This document shows positions 50,331-60,260 of a stretch of DNA of 64,000 nucleotides, in pieces. Numbering within the stretch: the stretch's first letter is position 1; each line of letters opens with the position of its first letter. The stretch is from Paralithodes platypus. Its lineage: Eukaryota; Arthropoda; Malacostraca; Decapoda; Lithodidae. Below the pieces are notes generated by a model, which was not told the origin of the DNA, searched no databases, and saw nothing but the letters and a program-made list of their open reading frames with translations. A program made the position numbers and the translations under genes. The stretch spans positions 22,621,008-22,685,007 of the forward strand of contig CM064501.1 of NCBI GenBank assembly GCA_032716605.1, written 5' to 3'.

Positions 50331-52737
50331 TGAGGAGAACCAAGGAGATGAGGCCCCACACACACCAGCAACCACTGCCACTACGCCACCAAGACAAGAG
50401 GACACAACCGACTCCTCACCACGCTTCGCTCGGGTCGCCTGCATCACCCAAGCACTTCCCCCGACTCCAGGAAAGAATATACCTGTGAGAACATTTCAAA
50501 GCATATCTGGCAGAGGTCAAAGTCACCATCATTACCGACCACCAAGCTTTGCAGTGGCTCAGAAAGTCTGATACTAAAAATGCCTTAACTGTCAGATGGC
50601 GAGAGTCCCATGAAGAATTCAATTTCGAGATCTCATACAGGCCTGTAAAACTTCACACCAATGCCGATGCAATGTCCAGGTTACCCCTGCAACCCACTTC
50701 CACCTCAGCATCAATTCGAGCAATCCACCACCAGACTCTACCGACCAAGTCCAACAACAACTTCTTCAAGCCCATCAAAGTAAGAAAAAACCGGACTGGA
50801 TCCCACAAAGCATGTTTGACCAACTAGAGAGGAAAGGAGACAACCTGTATATCACAGATGGCAAGATTGTTATCAGTCCCAACACCGCCATCGACGTTAT
50901 GCAATCCCTACACTCACAAAATGGCATCCATCTAGGGCAAAAGAAATATATTCAAAATATTTATTGGACGCCAAGAACCTACGTTACCGCCAAAATGATC
51001 ACAGAAGCTTGCCGTGCCTGTGCCCTAGGAAAAGACAAAACCAGAACCCCAGGACCATCAGGCAAACTCATTGCATCCAAACCATGGCAACTCCTAGCTG
51101 TCGACGTCATGGGACCAATGGACGGAGTCAAAGGATACAGGTACATAATAACATTGTTGATACATACTCAAAATACGTCATCGCCTGCCCAGCCAAAGAA
51201 CACTCCGCTTTTGCTGTTACCGAGGCCCTCTTGCAACATGTGTTCCCTACTTTGGCCTTCCTCAAGCCATACATTCGGATAATGCCCCCGAATTTACAGG
51301 TCATGTCTGGACCCAAATCTCCCAGATTTTCGGCTATAAGATCAGCCATATTCCTCCCCTTATTGGCCCCAAGGTAACTCAATCTACGAGCGCAGCCACA
51401 GAACCATCGCTAATCAAATCAGAACCCGGCTGCAACAAATGAATTCGACAGATTGGCCAAGTCAGGTTCGAATTGTAGAATGGGGGATAAACACATGTCC
51501 TCGTGAGGATGGCATAACGCCTCACGAAAGAATATTTGGGGAACCACCACTACTACTTCCTCTACGTCACCAGTCAGTCCCATCCGAGCCCTCACCTGAC
51601 CTCAACCAGTCACTCGTCCACCTACGCAACCGATTAAGATAACTCCAGTTTCTCCAGGACCTGAAACCCGATGAAAAAGTCAACCCACACCACATCGGCG
51701 ACCTTGTGATGGTAGCCCAACTTACCGTTCCATGGAAATTAAAACCAAGATTCAAGGTTCCCTTTGAAATACTGACAGTACCAAATTACTATCAAGTCAC
51801 GATCAACTATTATGGGGAATCACGCACATATAGAAACCGTTATGTCCGCCGCTTCCAACCTCTCGATGCTAACACCACTATGTTGGCAGGCCCTAATGAC
51901 AATGTTGCAACTAATCTTGACCCTTTACCTACCAAAACACAGAGCCAACCAAACCCCCCATTACCAACTCTTCCCATCCCTACACCAAAATGTCCCCTAC
52001 CTACCCCTCCACCTAATCCAACCCCAATGCCCTCCTTTCCTAAAAATCCTACATCCCTTCCCTCAATCACTCATGCCCTCTCAGCTCCACCTGGGTTCGC
52101 ACATCTTCCTACCCTATCCCATTCCTCATCCCTTCCTAATCCTCCTACCCAAACCATTCCAATTCCAACCAAACCTACCATGCCTAGCCCTCATCTCTCC
52201 CCACTCTCCTCTTCCTCCACAAACACCGAAATTCCGTACATTACCCCCTCTACCCCAACCCAAAATCACCACCCCTACCTACCCGTCCAAAATCCCACTC
52301 CTAACCTTCCACCCCCTTCGCCCACCATCCTCCCTATTCCCCTTCCCGCTCATACCTCTGCCAAGCCCAAACCTCATCCTAAACCACACCCCCCTTCCCT
52401 CTCCAAACTCAGAAAACCCCGTTTCCTCACATCACCTCCATTAACCCCTTCACCACCTCCTATCACCCAGCCTGTATATTCCCGGTATGGCCTCCACATC
52501 ACAAAACCTCGGCGATGGGAACCAGCAACCCCTACTAGGAGAAAAACACCAACTCCAACCCCACCTGTGCAGCCAGCCGCCACGCCCACCACCGCCATGC
52601 CTGCCTCTGCACCTGTACTACCACCTCTCCAATCTCACCTGCGCAGCCAGTCGCCACACCCACCAGTCTCACACCTACTTCTGCACCTGTACCTGACCCA
52701 GCTGCCTCGACACATACACCTGCCCAACCTGACCTAG
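50331..52737 (+). pseudogene. Ty3/Gypsy pol relic (right arm)
   Basis: This plus-strand copy of the left-arm gene lacks the LINE-F insertion. The RNase H end is at 50549 (MQWLRKSDTKNAL, NADAMSRLPL). The integrase HHCC lies near 50920-51020 and LLAVDVMGPMDG near 51095. A one-base deletion near 51155 is unique to this copy. The frameshift after TLAFLKP near 51265 is shared with the left arm. The last integrase blocks follow in the next frame (near 51275-51380), then GDLVMVAQLTVPWKLK (51697). A 343-codon open stretch (51706-52737) runs from the integrase C-terminus into a Pro/Thr/Ser-rich tail. Low-complexity proline sequence may follow the pol domain as a linker to a lost product. Confidence 0.8.
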
Positions 52738-52783
52738 CCGCCTCCAGCCCACCTCGCCAGTCTACAAACAAAACCCCCCTTAA

Positions 52784-53411
52784 CCTCTGAAGTGCGCATG
52801 GGGGTAATTAGACACCTCTCCCTGTGCGCATGTATTTGAGGTGTTTCCGTCACTAAAATATTCATTGTACCATTAATAGCATTAATACTTATCCATATGC
52901 GCCTATTATGGGTTGATTATAAAGGTATTAACCTGAAACAACAATAAAACGAGTGAAAACAGCGTTTGGATGGTCAAAATCGGAGATATAGCCCGCGAGT
53001 TGTGTAATGTATGGGTGAGGCAAGCTGCTTTCCCGCCAATTTCCCCCAAGGCCACTGAGACACAGTCGATCGATACTCTCTCTCTCTCTCTTGCACTCGC
53101 TTGCCATCAGTGATGACAACACCCTGCTTGCAACTCGCTAATGTTAGCACGAAAATATACCTCAGAATAAGGGAATAACAGGGAAAATAGGTGATAACTG
53201 AAGGAGAGGAGGAAAGTGGGGAAGGAGGGGAGGTAGAGGACTGAGATTTTGCATGGCCCAGGGGCCAAAAAAAAAAAATAAAAATAAAAAATAAAAAAAT
53301 AAAAAAAAAAACATTTCGATGTCAAAAGTTGATTTTGTTTTTCACTCACTCTTAAGAGTCTCCCCGCAGTCCGCCGGGGGAACTCTTAAGAGTCTCCCCG
53401 CAGTTCCCGGG
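52784..53411. mobile_element. TTAA-flanked MITE M8, right arm only
   Basis: This is a 628-bp element between TTAA 52780-52783 and 53412-53415. The ends are CCTCTGAAGTGCGC and, in reverse complement, CCCGGGAACTGCGG. The interior is related to M5/M6 (TACTTATCCATATGC and an AAAATCGGAGATATAGCC block). The left arm has a single uninterrupted TTAA at 17222-17225. Confidence 0.82.
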
Positions 53412-53415
53412 TTAA

Positions 53416-53743
53416 GGGGAGATATCCACTTGAGGAATTTTTTTCTGGACCCCTTTCTCCCTCATGTTTAGCCCCATTGCTTTTGAGATTTAAAGACCTT
53501 CGCCCTAGTAGTTTGGATATTTTAAGACATTTTGCCCCATTTCTGTCAATTTTAAGACCTTTCGTGCCGTTAAGGTGTCGATTTTTTCCTGGCGAGCGAT
53601 AGCGAGCCTGTAATTTAAGAGCAACCGGCCTCCGGCCTGGACATTTTTCTACCGAAAAATGTAAAAATTTATCTTGAAAGGGGGTCTAGGGGATGTAATT
53701 TTTTTCTTGATGAAAAAGTAGGGAACAAACTAAATACCTCCTC
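53416..53743. mobile_element. TTAA-flanked MITE M9, abutting M8
   Basis: This is a 328-bp element between TTAA 53412-53415 and 53744-53747. The ends are GGGGAGATATCC and, in reverse complement, GAGGAGGTATTT. It shares one TTAA with M8, so two elements used the same target. Flanking Gypsy-tail sequence resumes as CGTCGCAGTAACTTC, matching 17221-17200 on the left arm. Confidence 0.78.
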
Positions 53744-54280
53744 TTAACGTCGCAGTAACTTCTCCCCCTTCCCCACCCTAGACTTATCAATGCTACCCCT
53801 TCTAAAATAAATAAACCTAATGACCTCCCCCTCACTACCAACTTGATCTCTGACCCTATCCCTCAGGATTCAAACATTCCCTCCTCAGACACTGCTCCAG
53901 CCACATCTCCCACCATGAAAGTAGCAAAACTCTCCCTTCACGTACAAAATTGAGGACCGTAACATCACATCACCCAGATAATAATAATAATAATATTTAT
54001 TCAGTTAGCATTTTACAATGTTGGTACCACATAATATGTTACAAATATGACTCTGGCTAATTCCAACTAAGGATAGCCCAATAAGGCCGTTAGGCGTATT
54101 TCCATTGGAATCCTTGTGGGATTAGGTTAGCTGGGGAAAAAGGGGAGAATAAAAAATGTAGAAATTTTAGAGAAAGTATTTCTAGGGGCTTATATTAAGA
54201 TACCTTACATTCTATAGTTGGATTGGTCAAAATATTTCAGTAATCAATTCAGTTTGTTTTGCCTATCTCTTATGTCGTAT

Positions 54281-56745
54281 TTAGTAGTAGACATAACCTT
54301 CGTGCTCCCTTCTCGCAGCTGTTCGGTTCAGGTGCTCCTTCAAGCTACGTCTGAAGGAATACAATGTTCTCTTTTCATGGATTGACGGGGGTAGGTTGTT
54401 CCAGTCTTTGATGGCAGTGAAGAAGAATGTTAGCTTACCCTGTCCTTGGATTCTCGGGACCGTAAAATTATACATCCTATTCCTCGTATTGCGTCCATTC
54501 CTTTCATTTGCTTTAACAAAATTACTCTGTAAATACTCTGGAGTTCTATCATAAAATATCTTGAAGGCGTTAATGAGTCTGATTTATTTGGCCCTGTCAG
54601 AGACATTGAGCATACCAAGTGACTGAAGTTGTTCCTGGCCAACATATGATCTGGGTCCTAGGTTCAGCATGAACCTAACCATTTTATTTTGAGTGACCTG
54701 AAGTTTGTGCTTTGCTGATTTAGATGATGCAGAGTACCAGGATGACACAAAATAGTCAAAATGACATTGAACAAGCGCTTGGCATAGGATATTTTTGGTC
54801 GCCGCTGGCAAGCATCCCACCTGTCTATACAGGTATTTTATATGCGCTCTACATTTACTCAAGATCGATTCCAAGATTGATTCACCTGACAGAGTCGAGT
54901 CCAGTTTTAGTCCGAGATATTTAACTTGTGACACTGTTGTTATAGGAATATCATTACAGTTGACCGAGAAGCCCTCAATGTCTTTCAGTTTGCGTTTTGT
55001 TCCACATAAGATGGCTTCTGTCTTGCCCAGGTGAAGAGATTGTCTATTGTCTATTGTCCACTAGCCAATCACTACACGATTCTAGTTCTTTGGAAAGTGA
55101 GCCGGCAATACTTATTGGGTCTTTTCCTGAAACCAGAAGCACACTGTTGTCAGCATACAGTAATAATTTACACGAGACGCTCAGTTCCATGTCGTTCACA
55201 TAACAGAGAAAGAGTAAGGGACCAACGATGCTTCCCTGCGGGACCCCACAGTTAATTGGCATAGGATCAGATAGATTATCATCAATTTTGACTCTGTGTT
55301 CTACCACTAAGATAAGATTTAAACCAGTTCACTGACCCCATGCCCATTGCTTGTAGTGTATTACAGAGGATATCATGGTCTACTGTATCTAACGCTTTTT
55401 GTAGATCAAGAAGAACCATACCGGTGTACGTAGTTACCTTTAGAAATTTCTTTACGAATGTGATCTGTTAAGTGGATGAGACAGGAGTCTGTCGAGGACA
55501 TACCTCTGAAACCTGATTGAAACTTATAGAATAGATAATTTTCTTTGAGGTAGTGTTCAATTTGGGTGTATACAGCTCTTTCAAGGATTTTTGATACAAT
55601 ACATAATATGCTAACTGGTCTGTAGTTGCTAACATATAATTTATTTATTTTCTTGAATAGAGGGGTTACAATAGCTTCCTTCAGTTCAACAGGTACAGTG
55701 TTAGTGTTAATTGACAGGTTGATGATGTGGGTTAGGGGACCTGCTATACCAATGGCTCCATCTCGTAGAAATTTGGCAGGAATTTTTTCTGGTCCTGTGC
55801 TTTTATGTACATTAAGGTTAGAGAGCTCCTCAAATGTGTATTTTGGTGTAATATTTTGCAATCCAAAAGTGTTCAGGTGTATGCCTTTATCCCTGTGGAA
55901 ATTTTGAAAGGTGGCAGTTGTTGTGGTGTATTTATTGAGAGGTTCTGTGCAAGTGTGTTTGCTATGGAGGTGAAGAAGGAGTTGAAGTAGGTTGAAATTT
56001 GTCGTTTATCATGGCAAACCTGATCCATAATTTTGAGAGCAATATTATTGTTAGATTAATTCCTTGCCTTGTTGCTGTAGCCCGTTGTACTTAAGTGCCT
56101 CCATAGTTGTTTAGGGTTCCTCTGGTATTCCTCTGCCTTAATGTGGAAATAATTAGATTTCGCTGATTTAATTGTCCTGCTTAGTTTATTCCTAGCCCTG
56201 TTGAACTCATGTTTCAGACCTTGATCCTGTCTATGTTTCACTAGCCTTTTTAACAGTTTGTCTCTATGTTCTAGATGGTGCAGTATGTCATTGTTGATCC
56301 ATGGGTCTGATCTTGCTTTAATTCGTATAATTTTCAGAGGAGCTATATCGTCTAGGATGTTTGTGATGATGGTTCTGAAGCCAATCCATGCGTCATTAAC
56401 GTTTGTTTTTCCAAATACTGGAGACCAATCTGTATTCCATAAAATGTCCAAAAAAAAATCTTTGTTGTAGTTTCTGAGTGACCTTGTTCTAATGACCTTG
56501 TGATTCTCTAGGGTAATTTTTGGAGTTTTACGTGTACAATATGTGACGAAGTGATCACTTATTCCCGTTTGTATAACCCCTGATTGTGATATTTTGTCCT
56601 CTCTGTTACAATTTACATGGTCTAATATTGTAGCAGTGTTATCAGTGATATGTGTGGGGGTTGTGATGAGTTGTTTGTGATTGTGCATTGTCAGTATGTG
56701 CCTATATTCTCGCACAAGCCTATTATTTCGTTGTTTGTAACACAA
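54281..56745 (-). pseudogene. LINE-B copy 2 endonuclease end and reverse transcriptase
   Basis: From 56745 the minus strand reads the endonuclease tail (ATILDHVNCNREDK, TGISDHFVTYCTRK) and the linker to about 56056. After frameshifts it reads RT pieces. KSTGPEKIPAKFLRDG, KINKLYVSNYRPVSIL and FRGMSSTDSCLIHL lie in 55861-55406. NCGVPQGSIVGPLLFLCYVND with LLYADNSVLL lies in 55307-55044; the second Asp of the YADD box is Asn here. The thumb follows in 54934-54584 and KDWNNLPPSIHEKRTL in 54475-54281. The altered catalytic Asp and the frameshifts show it is inactive. It preserves the sequence that LINE-C interrupts in copy 1. Confidence 0.82.
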
Positions 56746-56769
56746 GTTAAAAGCCCCTAGTATAATAGA

Positions 56770-57600
56770 TTAATTCCGGGGGTCTAGTAATGACAAAGTT
56801 CGTTCAAATTTGTTTAAGAATTGTGTGTCGTCTGGTGGCCTATAGCACACTCCAATTGTGATGGGTTTTGTCCTAGGCAGGTGTAAGTCAATCCAAATAG
56901 CTTCGTGGTTTTCTACATGGAGGCCGTTCCTAATTGTGTGTGTGATGTTGTTTTTTACATACAGACATACTCCTCCCCCTTGTCTATTACGATCATTACG
57001 AACCATATTGAAACCTTGAATGTTTATTTCACCATCGTTTATTCTCGAGTCCAGCCAGGTTTCGGTAATTGCAATTATTGAAGATTTGGCCTTATTAGCT
57101 AACAAGTTTATTTCTGACAATTTATGGTACATTGATCTGGCGTTAATGTGGATAAGATGGAGTCCTTTGTTGGTGAACATTCTGTATTCATCTTTAAATG
57201 TTTCCTGGCTGGATTCTGAGTTGTTAATACTTGGTTCATTTACATTAACATTCGGTAATAAATGCAAGGCACACTTATTGCATAAAAATTCACGTTCTTC
57301 ACTGTTGGTCTTCTTAGAGATGCACTTCATGTGAGCTACAGTTTTACACTTAACACAGTTTAGGATCCTTTGTCATCGTGTTATTTGTGATTCACAAATA
57401 TCACAAATGTTTATAGGATCTCTTATAGCTAATTTCCTACATTTATCGCATTCCACTTCGTTTCTACTAGTAACGTAAGTACATCGATCGTGTACTGTTT
57501 CATAACAACTACTGCATTGTAAAGTTGTACTCCTTTTGTTGAATCCAATATTACACACTATACATAATTTCGTTTTACTGTTTATCGTACGTCTGGTTGT
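56770..57600 (-). pseudogene. LINE-B copy 2 zinc fingers and endonuclease N-terminal half
   Basis: From about 57600 the minus strand reads a first Cys cluster (CIVCNIGF, CSSCYETVHDRC, CDKC) and then a second (CDICESQITR, broken by a stop near 57373). After the second come CNKCALHLL and the endonuclease (HINARSMYHKLSEINLL, AITETWLDSRINDGEI, GVCYRPPDD) to 56770. Two PHD-like fingers in tandem are therefore visible here, while copy 1 keeps only the second. PHD fingers at this position are known for some CR1/L2-type LINEs. Confidence 0.75.
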
Positions 57601-57620
57601 GTGGTTTGGCGTGTGATCAG

Positions 57621-57623
<3 letters not shown>

Positions 57624-57652
<29 letters not shown>
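57624..57652. repeat. A29 homopolymer
   Basis: A run of 29 A lies at the 5' edge of LINE-B copy 2. It could be the poly(A) end of a lost plus-strand retroposon or a slippage expansion. Confidence 0.9.
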
Positions 57653-57655
<3 letters not shown>

Positions 57656-57973
57656 GGTGGATAACAATTATATAGCAATGAAGCATAAAATGATAAGAAC
57701 CCAAAACTACCAAGATAAATGAGATCCCAGCTGTGGTGCGGCTCGTAAATATTGACCAAAGTTCCTTTGCACTAATATGGGAGGAGTATGTGTTTTAGAT
57801 CATAATAAAGTCAATAAGTCATTGACCAAATCTTTTGTTTACATGGCGAAGACTCGGCAGGCGACGTACACTAAACGTTATTTTCACCATTATATATATT
57901 ATTTATTCGTAATCTTTTCTACTTTAATGCATGAAAATAAAATAATCTGTAATTTTATACACTTGTTTATGTA
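57653..57973. other. No gene seen
   Basis: AT-rich DNA lies between the A-run and MITE M4. Short open stretches have no recognisable content. Confidence 0.5.
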
Positions 57974-57977
57974 TTAA

Positions 57978-58455
57978 CACCTTACGAGCGGCCTATGCGG
58001 TTTATTTATATGTACCGCCCAGCGGGGTGTTTTTAGCCAAAATAGGGCTGTTTACGTGATCATTTTCATGCCTAAATAAGACCCAGAACGTAAAACAAGT
58101 ATCTATCCCTGAAAGAGCATAAACAGAGCTTTCGAATGACACCATAACGATCCTTTTATGATGGCTAGTTTTCTTGCAATAACCGTGCAACGCGAGTGCA
58201 AAAAGCATGTAATTAGGCACTTTCCCCATACAATTCCGTATATAGCGAGTGAGAGAGGGAGGGAGGAGGTGGGATTCGTGTCAGTAGGTTCGCCGCGGTG
58301 GTCTGGAGCAGTCATACGCTCGCTACTCTCCTGCCACCACTTGTCTCTCTCTCAGCAACATTACGTGCTGAAATTGCCACACGATATATGTCGAGCACCG
58401 CCACATAGTCCAGCTTTATTTAACTCGACTTATGTGTCTCGCCGCTAATTAAGGG
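57978..58455. mobile_element. TTAA-flanked MITE M4 (same family as M3)
   Basis: This is a 478-bp element between TTAA 57974-57977 and 58456-58459. The ends are CACCTTACGAGCGG and, in reverse complement, CCCTTAATTAGCGG. It is nearly identical to M3 over most of its length and in the same orientation, so the family moved recently. Confidence 0.87.
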
Positions 58456-58459
58456 TTAA

Positions 58460-58800
58460 AACCGAGTAATTAACTTAAATATTCAAATTTCATACTCCAC
58501 CTCTAAAATTACGTGGACTACTCCTTGGCCCACCCCCAACCCTACCTGAACCTCCCCTCGGCAGTACCGTTGTTTTTTGTTGTTGTCCTTGTCCTTGGCC
58601 GTTGTTGCTACTTCATTGTTGGTGTTGTTGCGACTGATACCTTCTTTTTTATTTGTTCTGCTTGCATGTTGAGCTACTTGGGTCGCCTATATCTGTGGTA
58701 GTGTTGATACAGTTGAGGGTAGTGTTGTGTAGGTAGTGTGGTGGCACTGTGGTGGTGGCTGCCCTGCGGTCTTGGCTGCGTGTAAGAGCGTGACGGGAGT
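58460..58800. other. No gene seen
   Basis: Low-complexity TTG/GTTGTT-rich sequence covers 58570-58720. It is probably the non-coding region downstream (minus strand) of the 58801-59205 frame. Confidence 0.4.
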
Positions 58801-59205
58801 TTAGGGTGCCTGCTGGCCCTGCTTGTTGTAATGAGTTTTTCTGCTAGGGACTGTTGAAATGTCGGTGTCTGCCTTACTTGTTTCGTGGTGAGGTTTCTTC
58901 AACGTTGAGCTGGGGCCTGAGTTGGTCTCAATATCTCCACAGCTTATTAGAGTGTAGCACAATAGGTGTTGTAGCGAGGTTGTGCAAGAATGTTTGCTAA
59001 GACGCGTCGGTTTCCCGATGTTTGAAGCTGCCCAGGCAGGAATGGTGACAGAAATTTCATTTGTGTGTGATTTCTGTGTGGCGAGGTCCCTCAATACTTG
59101 TTTAGTGTTGACCTGGTACACTACCGGTCCCCTCTGCACCTGTATATCGGCACAGCCCCTCTGGATGTTGAGAAGGATGATGAATAGGGAGAGAGCTACG
59201 CTCAC
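58801..59205 (-). CDS. Small protein with hydrophobic N-terminus and degenerate 2A motif
   Basis: This is a 134-codon minus-strand frame. It starts MSVALSLFIILLNIQRGCAD, which looks like a cleavable signal peptide (hydrophobic core 3-14). After a polar middle it reaches LLCYTLISCGDIETNSGP (58912-58938), a 2A-like motif in which the second-last-but-one Pro is Ser. The tail is basic and Thr/Ser-rich (SRKTHYNKQGQQAP). It resembles the leader of a 2A-bearing LINE and sits upstream, in transcript sense, of LINE-B copy 2, with MITE M4 between. It could be the 5' end of that LINE. It is probably a relic. Confidence 0.42.
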   Translation of the reverse strand: MSVALSLFIILLNIQRGCADIQVQRGPVVYQVNTKQVLRDLATQKSHTNEISVTIPAWAASNIGKPTRLSKHSCTTSLQHLLCYTLISCGDIETNSGPSSTLKKPHHETSKADTDISTVPSRKTHYNKQGQQAP

Positions 59206-60120
59206 TCCCTTCGCGGCGATCGCGGCGCCGGCTCAACTGGAAGCGTCAACAGCACTTCGCCTGCCGCTTGAAATTTGACCATATTTTGAGTATTACATTG
59301 CTCATTCCAGTATTTGTTTGCACGAGCTGTAGCTAAGAGCTAGTTAAACCGCCCAGTAGTTGCTTTGCATGTTATTCTGCTTTGTATTTTGATAAAAGTT
59401 TGTTTATCGAGACTGCCATTGTTTACATTTGTACCGGGTAGTGACGATCGACGCACAATTGTAAACAAACTATTTGCTTGTTCCATATTATATTGTTCTA
59501 GCCCTTGCTGTAGTAATTTTTGCCCTCATTGTAGATAAGTTCTTAGTAAATCACCCAGTAGCTATCTTGCATGACATTGTACCTGTATTTTTGACTGATA
59601 AACGTTTGTTTATCAACATTATCTTTGCCAAATAAAGCGCCGCCGCCGACACCAGCGCCACCTGCACACGCATAAACAAATTAACCCTCTTCTTGTACTT
59701 ATATATCAAAGTCTAGCCATTACTGTACCTAGTTAAACTTTATATTTTGGTTGATTATATAAATCATACACACTGACGTTTGTTAGGATAGTTTTAATAT
59801 TGGGTTAGAATTATTTAGTTACTGTGATACTTTTTGATAGCCTATTAAATTTAAGCGCATTTCAGATACTTGCCATCATATTAATAGGCCTGTTACACTC
59901 TTGTCAGGGATATTACCAATTCCATTATTTTGTTGTGTCGACCACTGTATATACTAACTACTATTATTTTCCAAGTTTCTCACTAGGTTAATTTAACCTC
60001 CCATTCACATTTACTTTTGTACTTTCTAGTAAATCTTGTGGCGTCATTTTTCTTTTCATTCCAGGTGTATTATTGACTTTATGTAAATGTAAAATTATCA
60101 GGCTTTAATTGTATTAGAAG
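59206..60120. other. Probable LINE 5' flanks, no gene
   Basis: The phrases TTGCATGTTATTCTGCTTTGTATTT (59364) and TTGCATGACATTGTACCTGTATTT (59569) head two diverged copies of a roughly 205-bp unit. Both contain AAAGTTTGTTTATC or AACGTTTGTTTATC. The unit may be promoter repeats of the minus-strand LINE or part of the LINE-E leader. No coding region is seen. Confidence 0.4.
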
Positions 60121-60256
60121 TGAAGTGAAGTTATTTAAAGTGAGTGAAGTGAATAAAGTGATCTGATGTGTGTGAAGTGATTAAAGTAATCTGAAATGAG
60201 GCAAGTGATTAGAAGTGACTTGAAGTTAGTGAAGTGATTTGAAGTTTTGTTATTGT
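60121..60256 (+). repeat. Degenerate GTGAAGTGATT repeats in the LINE-E leader
   Basis: About ten irregular copies of an 11-13-base phrase (GTGAAGTGA, AGTGATTTGAAGT, AGTGATTAAAGTAATCTG) end 5 bases before the ORF1 ATG. They may be tandem promoter or 5' untranslated elements. Confidence 0.6.
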
Positions 60257-60260
60257 CACC

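Larger units (their letters stand above)
46731..53977. repeat. Right arm of the large inverted duplication
   Basis: This is the inverted counterpart of 16981-39449. It starts at GATTTCCCAGGTAC (the left arm ends with the complement, at 39449) and ends at CATCACCCAG, where LINE-B copy 2 is inserted. It lacks the 14.6 kb block, LINE-F and M7, and so provides empty sites for them. It carries right-only MITEs M8 and M9. Confidence 0.85.
53978..57620 (-). mobile_element. LINE-B copy 2 (L2-like)
   Basis: This minus-strand copy has its (TAA)n tail at 53978-54000 and runs up to the A-run at 57624. It carries the PHD region, the endonuclease and an RT broken by several frameshifts. It is inserted in the right-arm Gypsy tail (CATCACCCAG against CATCACTCAG on the left). 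Because the arm does not reappear beyond it, the LINE marks the end of recognisable duplication. Confidence 0.83.
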
